Of a stretch of DNA of 64,000 bases, positions 8,694-16,136 are shown piece by piece. Within the stretch, counting starts at the first letter, position 1; each line of letters opens with the position of its first letter. Position numbers and translations under genes: made by a program. The stretch covers positions 1-64,000 of the forward strand of contig CATXEA010000005.1 of the NCBI GenBank assembly GCA_958367245.1, written 5' to 3'. The DNA comes from an uncultured Blautia sp. Its GTDB lineage: Bacteria; Bacillota; Clostridia; Lachnospirales; Lachnospiraceae. The notes under the pieces are model-generated. The model ran no database searches. It had not been told where the DNA came from and saw nothing but the letters and a program-made list of their open reading frames with translations.

Positions 8694-8907
8694 GAAATTT
8701 AATGAAGCAATCTCTGTGGGAATACAAATTTCAATGAAGGTGGACACCCGGTGAGCAGACATCCGTAGGAAGTTTGTTATGTCTGACTGCGACAAAGGGA
8801 ATCCCGCGCCAGAACGCGGGGCGAGGTTTGAATATATCTGCGCATCCTGTGGCTTTTTCGCTTCAGCGACATATTCTATAAGGGAGAACAGGAAAGGTTT
8901 TTCTAAT

Positions 8908-9672
8908 ATGGCTTATACAATTATGCTGGATGCAGGGCACGGGGGAAAGGATCCGGGGGCTCAATACGAAGGAAGACAGGAAAAACAAGACAATCTTCGT
9001 CTGACGCTGGCAGTAGGTAAAATTCTTGCAGCCAACGGGATTGACGTTTTATATACAAGAACGAAGGATGTTTATCAGACGCCTTTTGAGAAAGCGCAGA
9101 TTGCTAATCAGTCAGGAGCTGACCTTTTCATCTCTTTTCATCGAAACAGCAGCCCTGCGGCAAATCAGTACAACGGAGTAGAAGTGCTGGTTTATGACAA
9201 AAAGGGTTTGAAATATGAGATGGCGGAAAATATTCTGGGGGCTCTTGGAGAGATTGGATTTAAAGAGCTTGGAGTAAAAGCCCGACCGGGTCTGGTGGTT
9301 CTTAGAAGAACGCGTATGCCGGCTTTGCTGATTGAGACGGGATTTATCAACTCGGATAAAGATAACAGGTTTTTTGAGGAAAAATTTCAGGAAATTGCAG
9401 AGGCAATCGCAGAAGCGATTCTGGGAACGCTGGATGAGGTTGAGGATATGGAGAAGCCGTTATACAGGGTACAGACAGGCGCTTTCCGGGTAAAGGAAAA
9501 TGCGGACAGGATGCTGTATCAACTGGAGGATAGGGGATATCCTGCCTATCTGATTATGGACAGAGATTTATATAAAGTTCAGGTAGGCGCATACAGAGAG
9601 GTTGGAAATGCAATCGCGATGGAACAGCGGTTAAGAAACGATGGATACAGTACCCTGATTGTGACGAGATGA
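8908..9672 (+). CDS. N-acetylmuramoyl-L-alanine amidase with C-terminal SPOR domain
   Basis: Cell wall hydrolase of 254 residues. Residues 1-175 form an Amidase_3 domain: His11 in DAGHGGKDPGA, a Glu near 25, His78 in FISFHRNS, and catalytic Glu143 in LLIETGFINS. Residues about 185-254 form a SPOR domain made of two similar halves (YRVQTGAFRVKENA and YKVQVGAYREVGNA), which binds denuded peptidoglycan at division sites. I chose ATG 8908 because the amidase fold begins right there; the open frame extends upstream to 8779 but that part shows no domain or signal peptide. The lack of a signal peptide is odd for a wall enzyme. The 214 bases before it hold a CCCGCG/CGCGGG hairpin (8803-8820). Confidence 0.9.
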   Translation: MAYTIMLDAGHGGKDPGAQYEGRQEKQDNLRLTLAVGKILAANGIDVLYTRTKDVYQTPFEKAQIANQSGADLFISFHRNSSPAANQYNGVEVLVYDKKGLKYEMAENILGALGEIGFKELGVKARPGLVVLRRTRMPALLIETGFINSDKDNRFFEEKFQEIAEAIAEAILGTLDEVEDMEKPLYRVQTGAFRVKENADRMLYQLEDRGYPAYLIMDRDLYKVQVGAYREVGNAIAMEQRLRNDGYSTLIVTR

Positions 9673-9677
9673 TGTTA

Positions 9678-9704
9678 AAACCTTTTTGAAAAGGTTTGAT
9701 TTTC
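9678..9704 (+). terminator. Weak terminator after the amidase
   Basis: AAACCTTTT (9678-9686) pairs with AAAAGGTTT (9689-9697), followed by GATTTTCT. The stem is AU-rich and the loop is tight, so termination would be partial at best. Confidence 0.35.
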
Positions 9705-9821
9705 TGAGGAATGTGAAGGGGGAGGATACAGAATTGAGAAATCTGGATTCTTCTCCCTTATGTGATATATGGGTGCATGGAAAGGAACACACAGATTAAT
9801 GACAGAAGAGGATGACGAGGG

Positions 9822-10430
9822 ATGAATACGAAAGCGGACATGCAGTATGAGAATTTTTTGAAAAAAATAGAAGAATTTATATTTGTAGAAAATAAGGCGG
9901 AGAAAGCAGATATTATTTTTGTTCCGGGAAACGGGTATCCGGGGATGGCTGAGAAGGCGGCGCAGCTTTATAAGGCCGGCATTGCGCCCTGGATTTTGCC
10001 AAGCGGCAGGTTCAGTGTCGCTTTGGGAAAATTTTCCGGCGTATTGGAGAATGCGGACAAATATGACGGGACATATGAGACGGAATGGGAGTTTTTATGC
10101 GATGTCCTGAAGAAAAACAAAGTACCGGAGAGCGCAGTTCTCAGAGAAGATCAGGCAACATATACCTATGAAAATGCTCTTCTTTCCAAAGCAGTAACGG
10201 AAAAAAATGGAATTGCTGTAAAAAAAGCGATTCTCTGCTGCAAAACCCATCATGCCAGAAGATGTCTGATGTACTATCAGAGAGTTTTTCCGGAGACGGA
10301 ATTTATGGTTGTTCCTGTGGACGCAGACGGGATTACAAAGGAGAACTGGAGAAAAACGCCGGAGGGTGTGAGAGCTGTGATGGGAGAAGTTATGAGAGTT
10401 GTGGAGCAGTTTGAGATATTTATGAAATAA
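9822..10430 (+). CDS. YdcF/ElyC family (DUF218) protein
   Basis: Protein of 202 residues. The segment DIIFVPGNGYPGMAEKAAQLYKAG and the later AVLREDQATYTYENALLSK plus KAILCCKTHHARRCLMYY match the DUF218 fold shared by YdcF, SanA and ElyC. Members are linked to envelope integrity or nucleotide-like substrates, but the reaction is not settled. There is no signal peptide or membrane segment, as in the cytosolic YdcF branch. The start is an ATG preceded by GAGG. It is convergent with the CNNM gene downstream across a shared terminator. Confidence 0.82.
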   Translation: MNTKADMQYENFLKKIEEFIFVENKAEKADIIFVPGNGYPGMAEKAAQLYKAGIAPWILPSGRFSVALGKFSGVLENADKYDGTYETEWEFLCDVLKKNKVPESAVLREDQATYTYENALLSKAVTEKNGIAVKKAILCCKTHHARRCLMYYQRVFPETEFMVVPVDADGITKENWRKTPEGVRAVMGEVMRVVEQFEIFMK

Positions 10431-10470
10431 AAGAGAGTTTTTTTGGAAAAATGTGTCAGACAGAATATAG

Positions 10471-10510
10471 AAAAGCCGTTTCGGTTCATTGCAGAACCGG
10501 AACGGCTTTT
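10471..10510. terminator. Bidirectional terminator
   Basis: AAAAGCCGTT plus CGGTTC pairs with GAACCG plus AACGGCTTTT around a short loop, with A tracts and T tracts on both sides. It serves the YdcF-like gene (plus) and the CNNM gene (minus), which converge here. Confidence 0.88.
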
Positions 10511-10531
10511 GTAATAAGCTGACGGGGAGAA

Positions 10532-11809
10532 TTATTCTTCCTCATCCGATGTTTTTTCCGGAAGCCAGATATGTACCTGCTCGATTCGTTTTTTGTTCAG
10601 GTCGTCTACGACAAGCCGGATTCCGTTTTCAAGAGTAACAGATTGTCCCTGGGTCGGGAGACTGTCTAATTGTTCGATGATGTAGCCGCCTATGGAATCG
10701 TAGTCTTCTGATTCCAGATGGATGTTGAGGTTTTCGTTGATGTCATCCAGTTTGGCAGAACCGAGAGCTATGTATTCGCGTCCCGGCTGGATTTCTTTTA
10801 AATCCTCCTCCTCATCTTCATCGTATTCGTCACGGATTTCTCCGACGATTTCTTCCAGAAGGTCTTCTAAGGTGACAAGACCTGCGGTAGCGCCGTATTC
10901 GTCAAGTACGATGGCAAGGTTCAGAGATGCTTTTCGCATTTCGATCATCAGGTCTGCGGTAGCTTTGTACTCATAGGTGAAATAAGGCTCACGTAAAATC
11001 TTCCGTATGGAAAATTCCTCATCCTTGGGGAAAATCAGAAGGTCTTTCATATTGATGATTCCGATGACATTGTCTGTATTCTCCTCATAAACCGGAAAAC
11101 GTGTATGCATGTCCTCTGCAAAAATTGCAATCAGTTCATCGTAAGTGGAATTGACGTCAATAAATGTCATATCAATTCGGGGAACCATTACATCGCGGGC
11201 AGTGGAATCGCCGAAATCAAACACATTGTAAATCATCTGTTTTTCTTCACGTTCAATAACTCCTTCTTCCTGACCTACATTTACCAGTGTACGCAGCTCA
11301 TGCTCTGTCATGGTATTTGTTTTTGCATTGGGGTCAACCCGTAAAAGGAAAAGAACGCCAGAGGAACATTTTCCGATGATAAAAATGACAGGAGTCAGAA
11401 TGATCATCAGAATATAGATAATTCTGGCATATGCCAAAGCAAGCTTCTCAGAATGGATAGTCGCGAGAGTTTTCGGTGTAATCTCACCGAAAATCAGGAT
11501 AATCAGGGTAAGAGCACCGGTTGCAAGACCCACATAGGCATTTCCGATAACTTCGATGGTCAAAGTTGTCATCATAGCAGACGCAGCCATATTTACAAGG
11601 TTGTTTCCGATCAGAATCGCACTGAGCATTTTTCCGGAATCGGAAATTACTTTTTCAAGAATGCGCGCGCGCCGGTCGCCCTGCTCTGCGAGAGCCTGAA
11701 TACGAATCTTGTTTACGGTTGTCATAGATGTCTCAGCAGAAGAAAAGAAAGCTGAGAGAAGTACCAGGACTAAAATAGAAACTGCCTGGATTAGGACACT
11801 TGAATCCAA
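10532..11809 (-). CDS. CNNM/CorC (HlyC) family membrane protein with CBS pair
   Basis: Protein of 425 residues. The N-terminal 190 residues are a DUF21/CNNM transmembrane domain with about four hydrophobic helices (first at 5-25). It is followed by two CBS domains (VMVPRIDMTFIDVNSTYDE and later EYKATADLMIEMRKASLNLAIVLDEYG) and a C-terminal CorC_HlyC domain (EYIALGSAKLDDINENL) with an acidic linker DEYDEDEEEDL. The family is linked to Mg2+ or Co2+ efflux and is often mislabelled as hemolysin. AAGGAG lies 9 bases upstream of the ATG. It is transcribed away from the surface protein gene across a 400-bp gap. Confidence 0.9.
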   Translation of the reverse strand: MDSSVLIQAVSILVLVLLSAFFSSAETSMTTVNKIRIQALAEQGDRRARILEKVISDSGKMLSAILIGNNLVNMAASAMMTTLTIEVIGNAYVGLATGALTLIILIFGEITPKTLATIHSEKLALAYARIIYILMIILTPVIFIIGKCSSGVLFLLRVDPNAKTNTMTEHELRTLVNVGQEEGVIEREEKQMIYNVFDFGDSTARDVMVPRIDMTFIDVNSTYDELIAIFAEDMHTRFPVYEENTDNVIGIINMKDLLIFPKDEEFSIRKILREPYFTYEYKATADLMIEMRKASLNLAIVLDEYGATAGLVTLEDLLEEIVGEIRDEYDEDEEEDLKEIQPGREYIALGSAKLDDINENLNIHLESEDYDSIGGYIIEQLDSLPTQGQSVTLENGIRLVVDDLNKKRIEQVHIWLPEKTSDEEE

Positions 11810-12045
11810 AATAATTACACTCCTTTTTGATTGAGAGCAGATTGTTCTGCCCGTATTTAAGTATTGTTAGCTGTAAATATAACCGATTTTTGGAAAAAAA
11901 GCAATGGGAAAAACACAGGACAGTAAAAAATCTGATAAAAATCCGCCTGAAAAATCCTACATAAAAAAGTGAAAAAAAGACTGTTTTAATCGCGGAAACC
12001 GTGTTATAATTCTTTTGATAAAAAAGAAAAAAATATTACGAAAGA

Positions 12046-12074
12046 TTTACAAAGATATAAAATTTTGATATAGT
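12046..12074 (+). promoter_or_regulatory. Promoter of the acidic surface protein, in the 11810-12209 gap
   Basis: TTTACA (12046-12051), 17 bases, then TATAGT (12069-12074) gives a good sigma-A-type promoter with a leader of about 130 bases. A second extended -10 (TGTTATAAT) lies near 12003-12011. The rest of this 400-bp gap is AT-rich and also holds the promoter and ribosome site of the divergent CNNM gene; I see no ORF or stable RNA structure in it. Confidence 0.55.
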
Positions 12075-12209
12075 ATAAGGTGGGAAACAGAAAGTTTCCG
12101 CTGAAATAAAAAAGAAAAGAAACAGATAAATACAATACATAAAGAGAACTATGCTATTGTTTACGATAAGATAATAGAAATCCTAAGAGGAACAGACAGA
12201 GGTATAGAG

Positions 12210-13982
12210 ATGAAAAAAGATAGAAGATTTGAGAAGAGTGTACGTTTTTTGGCGGCTGCGGCTTTATCAGCAGCATTACTTGGAAGCCAGTTGCCGGTGG
12301 TTTTGGCAGCAGAGAACAGCGTGGAGAGCGCTTCCGGCATTAAATTGGAAGATTTATTCCCGGATAATATCACCGTAACTGACCCGGTAAGTCTTGCAGA
12401 GGTTGGTTTTCCGGATAATAAATACGGTAAATTGAAATGGGTGGACGATTCGATTGAACTCACGGAACATGTACAGTCCTGTGAGGCTGTTTTTGTGCCC
12501 GAAGAGGGAATTGACCTGACAGATATGGAAGGCTGGGACAAAGAGCTTGGAGGAGTCGTGAGCCATATCCATGTGATTGTAAGCAGTATTGCCGGAGATG
12601 ATATGGATGAGGAAACAGGTGAACTTGAGGAAACGGAGGAATCACAGGAAACAGAGTCCGAGGATATGGACGCTGTAGAAGAAGAGACTTCCGGCGAATG
12701 GGAGGATGAGCAGGAGGATACGGGTGTCTCCGATGAAAATGAGGCAGACACAGAAGAACCTTCAGAAGAGAGCGATGATGAAAATGCGGATGCAGAAATC
12801 CTTCCGGAAGCCGGCGAATCAGAGGAAGAGAATTCCGAAGACAGCACAGAATCAGGCGGGACAGACGCTCAGGAAGATAACGGCGAAGCTTCAGAGGAGG
12901 AGAACAGCCAGGACGACAGCTCTGATAAAGACGACAATGGGGCAGAGGAAGAGAAGCCGGATAAAGAGGATTCAGATGTAGAAGAGAATGAAAACAGCGA
13001 TTCTGACTCCGAAAACAGTGAAGAACCGGAGGTTCCTCAGGACAGTGAAAACAACGGGGAAGAGAACGACAGCAATATTTTCGACGCCCCGGAAGATTTT
13101 GACGAAGAGGATGAACGTCCTACAGAATTGCCGGAAAGTCTTACAGAGGAAGAGAAGCTTCAGCATGCCATTATGAATCATAGCTGCGAGGGAATTTCCG
13201 TTTCAGGTATAAATCTTCCGTGGTATGTGCAGTTTCGCGTGACAAGCGGCGAGAGCTATGAATTTGCCAACGAATCAGAGGCTGAGATTTTTAAATCCTA
13301 TGAATTTGAACTTTGGGATTTGCAGAATAATACTGAATATGAAATTCCGGACGGAGAATATATCAGTGTCACGGTTCCTGTTAAGGAGGGGTACGACTAT
13401 ACAGTTGAGCACCTTCTTGATAATGGCGCCACAGAAACAATTGTTCCAAGTGTGGAAGGAGGAATTATGGTCTTCAGTACCCACTCCTTCAGTCCCTTTG
13501 GAATTGCAGGCAGTATGCAGATGGTAGGGCCTGATTTCCCGATTGAAGACGAGGTGAAGCCTACGGTTACTCCGACCCCGTCTGTTACAGGGAAGCCGGG
13601 TGAAAACGGAACTTCCGGAAATAATGGGGCAACAGGAAATAACGGTGGAAGCAATGGAACAGGAGACGTTGGAAACTCCACAGGAATCAGCGGAAATGGT
13701 TCCAATTCCGTACAGAACGGAACATCAGGAAACAGCGGCGCAGGAAGCTCTACAGGAATCAGCGGAAATTCTTCCGATTCCGGACAGAATGGAACATCAG
13801 GAAACAGCAGTACAGGAAACGGCGCTGTGAACAATGCAGGAAACAGCACCGGCAGCCAGTCCTCTGGCAGTCATGCAGTAGAGACAGGAGATACGACTGC
13901 AATTCTTCCGTTTGTGGCTCTCATTCTTGCGGCAGTGATTCTTATTGGCGCAGTAGTTTATTTAAAAACGAAAAAGAAATAA
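12210..13982 (+). CDS. Acidic cell-surface protein with sortase-type C-terminal anchor
   Basis: Protein of 590 residues of unknown function. Residues 1-34 are a signal peptide (basic start, hydrophobic AAAALSAALLGSQ, cleavage near VLAAEN). Residues 35-130 form a short folded region. Residues about 130-310 are extremely rich in Glu, Asp and Ser. A second folded part (about 310-445) contains MNHSCEGISVSGINLPWYVQFRV in two pieces and ends in HSFSPFGI. It is followed by a TPTPS linker and a Gly/Asn/Ser-rich stalk with a 24-residue repeat. The C-terminus has VETGDTT, a hydrophobic helix and KTKKK, a sortase-like signal. The acidic stretch could bind cations or act as a spacer; this is inference. 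Confidence 0.8.
   Translation: MKKDRRFEKSVRFLAAAALSAALLGSQLPVVLAAENSVESASGIKLEDLFPDNITVTDPVSLAEVGFPDNKYGKLKWVDDSIELTEHVQSCEAVFVPEEGIDLTDMEGWDKELGGVVSHIHVIVSSIAGDDMDEETGELEETEESQETESEDMDAVEEETSGEWEDEQEDTGVSDENEADTEEPSEESDDENADAEILPEAGESEEENSEDSTESGGTDAQEDNGEASEEENSQDDSSDKDDNGAEEEKPDKEDSDVEENENSDSDSENSEEPEVPQDSENNGEENDSNIFDAPEDFDEEDERPTELPESLTEEEKLQHAIMNHSCEGISVSGINLPWYVQFRVTSGESYEFANESEAEIFKSYEFELWDLQNNTEYEIPDGEYISVTVPVKEGYDYTVEHLLDNGATETIVPSVEGGIMVFSTHSFSPFGIAGSMQMVGPDFPIEDEVKPTVTPTPSVTGKPGENGTSGNNGATGNNGGSNGTGDVGNSTGISGNGSNSVQNGTSGNSGAGSSTGISGNSSDSGQNGTSGNSSTGNGAVNNAGNSTGSQSSGSHAVETGDTTAILPFVALILAAVILIGAVVYLKTKKK
13681..13824 (+). repeat. In-frame 72-bp tandem repeat in the stalk region
   Basis: Two copies with a 72-bp period encode a 24-residue unit starting GISGN and containing QNGTSGNS. 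The first begins near 13681 and the second near 13753, the latter trailing into diverged sequence. Such repeats make flexible wall-spanning stalks and can change in copy number. Confidence 0.7.
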
Positions 13983-14060
13983 TGGAAGAAGCGGATGCGC
14001 TCTGAAGATGAATAAAGCACAAAGCCTTTCCATATATTATCCTATGGGAGGGCTTTGTTT

Positions 14061-14411
14061 ATGAAGGGAAAAGCGATACTGAAATCTTTGCTTGCTTCTT
14101 ACATACTGACAGGAGCTGCGCTGATGCTGCTTGCATTTCTCCTTTTTGCGTTCGATTTGGGAGAGACTGCGGCAGCAGCGGGGATTGTTGCGGTATATGT
14201 GATTGCCTGTCTGTTTGGAGGATTTTTGACAGGAAAGATGGTACGGAAGGAAAAATATTTCTGGGGATTTATTCTGGGAATTGCATATTACGTTCTTTTT
14301 CTGGCAGTTTCCTTTCTGGCAAAAGGTCGCTGGGATATGACTTTAGCCCATGCTGTCACCACTTTTTTCATGTGTGTGGGAGGCGGCGCTCTGGGAGGTA
14401 TGCTGTCATAA
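14061..14411 (+). CDS. TIGR04086-type small membrane protein
   Basis: Protein of 116 residues with about four hydrophobic helices (about 8-28, 36-58, 68-90, 96-115) joined by short loops; GKMVRKEKYFWGF is the main charged loop. It fits the TIGR04086 (YrzE-like) family, which is often found next to the SCIFF locus in Clostridia, as here. Function is unknown. ATG 14061 is preferred over an upstream TTG because GGGAGG lies 9 bases before it. Confidence 0.75.
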   Translation: MKGKAILKSLLASYILTGAALMLLAFLLFAFDLGETAAAAGIVAVYVIACLFGGFLTGKMVRKEKYFWGFILGIAYYVLFLAVSFLAKGRWDMTLAHAVTTFFMCVGGGALGGMLS

Positions 14412-14420
14412 AAAAAATAC

Positions 14421-14482
14421 TTTCAAAATCAGAAATTTTGTGATATACTATGCCAAGATACGTAACGATACCATAAGTTACG
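14421..14482 (+). promoter_or_regulatory. SCIFF promoter and leader hairpin
   Basis: TTTCAA (14421-14426), 17 bases, then TATACT (14444-14449), with TG one base upstream of the -10. Just downstream a perfect inverted repeat CGTAAC (14461-14466) and GTTACG (14477-14482) lies near the expected transcript start, so it may be an operator or a 5' hairpin that stabilises a very abundant short mRNA. Confidence 0.6.
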
Positions 14483-14503
14483 AAAAATAAGGAGGATACC
14501 ACT

Positions 14504-14644
14504 ATGGAACATATCAAAACATTGAATACAAAGAACTTACAGAACACAGTAAAAAAAGGCGGATGCGGCGAGTGCCAGACATCCTGCCAGTCTGCTTGCA
14601 AAACTTCCTGTACAGTAGGAAACCAGAGCTGCGAGCACAAATAA
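14504..14644 (+). CDS. scfA: SCIFF precursor peptide (six-cysteine ranthipeptide)
   Basis: A 46-residue peptide with six cysteines at positions 21, 24, 28, 32, 36 and 43, in the pattern GGCGECQTSCQSACKTSC. This is the Six Cysteines in Forty-Five residues family, found in nearly all Clostridia. The product is a ranthipeptide: the neighbouring radical SAM enzyme forms thioether links from Cys sulfur to non-alpha carbons. The N-terminal 18 residues (MEHIKTLNTKNLQNTV) act as leader. GGAGG lies 9 bases before the ATG. Proposed roles in related species include quorum sensing or metabolic control; the role in this organism is unknown. Confidence 0.95.
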   Translation: MEHIKTLNTKNLQNTVKKGGCGECQTSCQSACKTSCTVGNQSCEHK

Positions 14645-14671
14645 GAAATAGCTGTGTATAAAAGGAAAAGG

Positions 14672-14703
14672 GCAGCGGGGTAAAAACCGCTGCTTTTCTT
14701 TCG
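14672..14703 (+). terminator. Attenuating terminator between SCIFF and its maturase
   Basis: GCAGCGG (14672-14678) pairs with CCGCTGC (14687-14693), followed by TTTTCTTTC. It would let the peptide gene be expressed far above the enzyme gene, as expected for precursor and modifying enzyme. Confidence 0.75.
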
Positions 14704-14733
14704 TACAGCAAAAGAATGAAAGGATTCGAGAAA

Positions 14734-16098
14734 ATGAGCCTGATTCACCGTTATAAAAACAATGGCTATAACATCGTTCTGGACATTAACAGCGGATGCA
14801 TTCATCTTGTTGATGAAGTAACTTACGAGGTGCTGCCTCTTCTGGAAGAAGGGGACAGCCGCGAGACAATTGTCCGGAAATTAGAAAATACATATAAAAA
14901 GGAAGATATCGAAACTTCCATTACAGAATGTGAGAAGCTTGTGGAAGAGGGAATGCTTTTCACAAAAGATATTTATGAAAAGGCGATTGAGGAGTTTTCT
15001 GACCACCGTCAGACAGTTGTGAAGGCGCTCTGTCTGCATATCGCGCATGACTGTAATCTGGCATGTCGTTACTGTTTTGCAGAAGAGGGCGAATATCATG
15101 GACGACGCGCCCTGATGTCCTTTGAAGTGGGCAAGAAGGCGCTGGATTTCCTTATCGCCAATTCCGGTTCCAGAAAGAATCTGGAGGTGGATTTCTTCGG
15201 CGGAGAGCCGCTGATGAACTGGCAGGTTGTAAAAGATCTGGTAAAATACGGCCGTGAGCAGGAAAAGCTTCATAATAAGAATTTCCGCTTTACTCTGACT
15301 ACCAACGGCGTTTTATTAAATGACGAGGTTATGGAATTCTGTAATAAGGAAATGTCCAATGTCGTATTAAGCGTGGACGGACGTAAAGAGGTGCATGACT
15401 TTATGCGTCCATTCCGAAAGGGAGCAGGAAGCTATGATCTTATTATGCCTAAGTTCCAGAAATTTGCAGAGTCCAGAAATCAGGACAAGTATTATGTGAG
15501 AGGAACATTCACCCATCATAATCTTGACTTTTCCAAGGATGTTCTTCATCTTGCGGATCTTGGTTTCAAACAGATTTCTGTTGAACCTGTAGTTGCAGAG
15601 GATACAGAGGATTATGCAATCCGTCCGGAGGATATTCCGCAGATTATGGAAGAGTACGATACTCTGGCAAAGGAAATGATCAAAAGGGAAAAAGCCGGAA
15701 ACGGCTTCAATTTCTTCCACTTTATGATTGACCTTACAGGCGGACCGTGCGTATATAAGAGACTGTCCGGCTGCGGCTCAGGTACAGAGTATCTTGCGGT
15801 AACACCGTGGGGAGATTTATACCCATGCCATCAGTTTGTAGGCGAAGAGAAATATCTTATGGGAAATGTGGATGAGGGAATTACAAGACCTGATATCCAG
15901 AAAGAATTCGGTCAGTGTAATGTATATACAAAAGAGGCATGTAAGGACTGCTTTGCCCGCTTCTACTGCAGCGGCGGCTGTGCTGCAAATGCCTTCCATT
16001 TCCAGGGAGATATCAACGGTAATTATGAAATCGGATGCGAACTCCAGAGGAAGCGTGTGGAGTGCGCCATCATGATAAAAGCTGCTCTGGCTGAATAA
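14734..16098 (+). CDS. scfB: SCIFF radical SAM maturase
   Basis: Enzyme of 454 residues that installs thioether crosslinks in the SCIFF peptide. The N-terminal 95 residues form a RRE-like peptide-binding domain (start SLIHRYKNNGYNIVLDINSG). The radical SAM core follows with CNLACRYC binding the SAM 4Fe-4S cluster and FFGGEPLMN. The SPASM region holds many cysteines for two auxiliary clusters (GPCVYKRLSGCGSG, LYPCHQF, FGQCNVYTKEACKDC, YCSGGCAAN). I prefer ATG 14734, 9 bases after GAAAGGA, over ATG 14716. It lies 89 bases after SCIFF and 38 bases before secDF. Confidence 0.94.
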   Translation: MSLIHRYKNNGYNIVLDINSGCIHLVDEVTYEVLPLLEEGDSRETIVRKLENTYKKEDIETSITECEKLVEEGMLFTKDIYEKAIEEFSDHRQTVVKALCLHIAHDCNLACRYCFAEEGEYHGRRALMSFEVGKKALDFLIANSGSRKNLEVDFFGGEPLMNWQVVKDLVKYGREQEKLHNKNFRFTLTTNGVLLNDEVMEFCNKEMSNVVLSVDGRKEVHDFMRPFRKGAGSYDLIMPKFQKFAESRNQDKYYVRGTFTHHNLDFSKDVLHLADLGFKQISVEPVVAEDTEDYAIRPEDIPQIMEEYDTLAKEMIKREKAGNGFNFFHFMIDLTGGPCVYKRLSGCGSGTEYLAVTPWGDLYPCHQFVGEEKYLMGNVDEGITRPDIQKEFGQCNVYTKEACKDCFARFYCSGGCAANAFHFQGDINGNYEIGCELQRKRVECAIMIKAALAE

Positions 16099-16136
16099 GC
16101 CTTTGCGGACTAATGCATTAAAAGAAGGGAAAAACA

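Noticed and set aside
8779..8907. 43-codon N-terminal extension of the amidase
   Set aside because: It has no signal peptide or domain, contains a hairpin, and the amidase fold starts at ATG 8908.
12161..12847. 228-codon minus-strand open frame in the acidic surface protein gene
   Set aside because: The Ser-rich reading is the complement of Glu/Asp-rich codons on the plus strand.
14368..14805. 145-codon minus-strand open frame across the SCIFF gene
   Set aside because: It lies opposite the well-supported SCIFF peptide and promoter and shows no domain.
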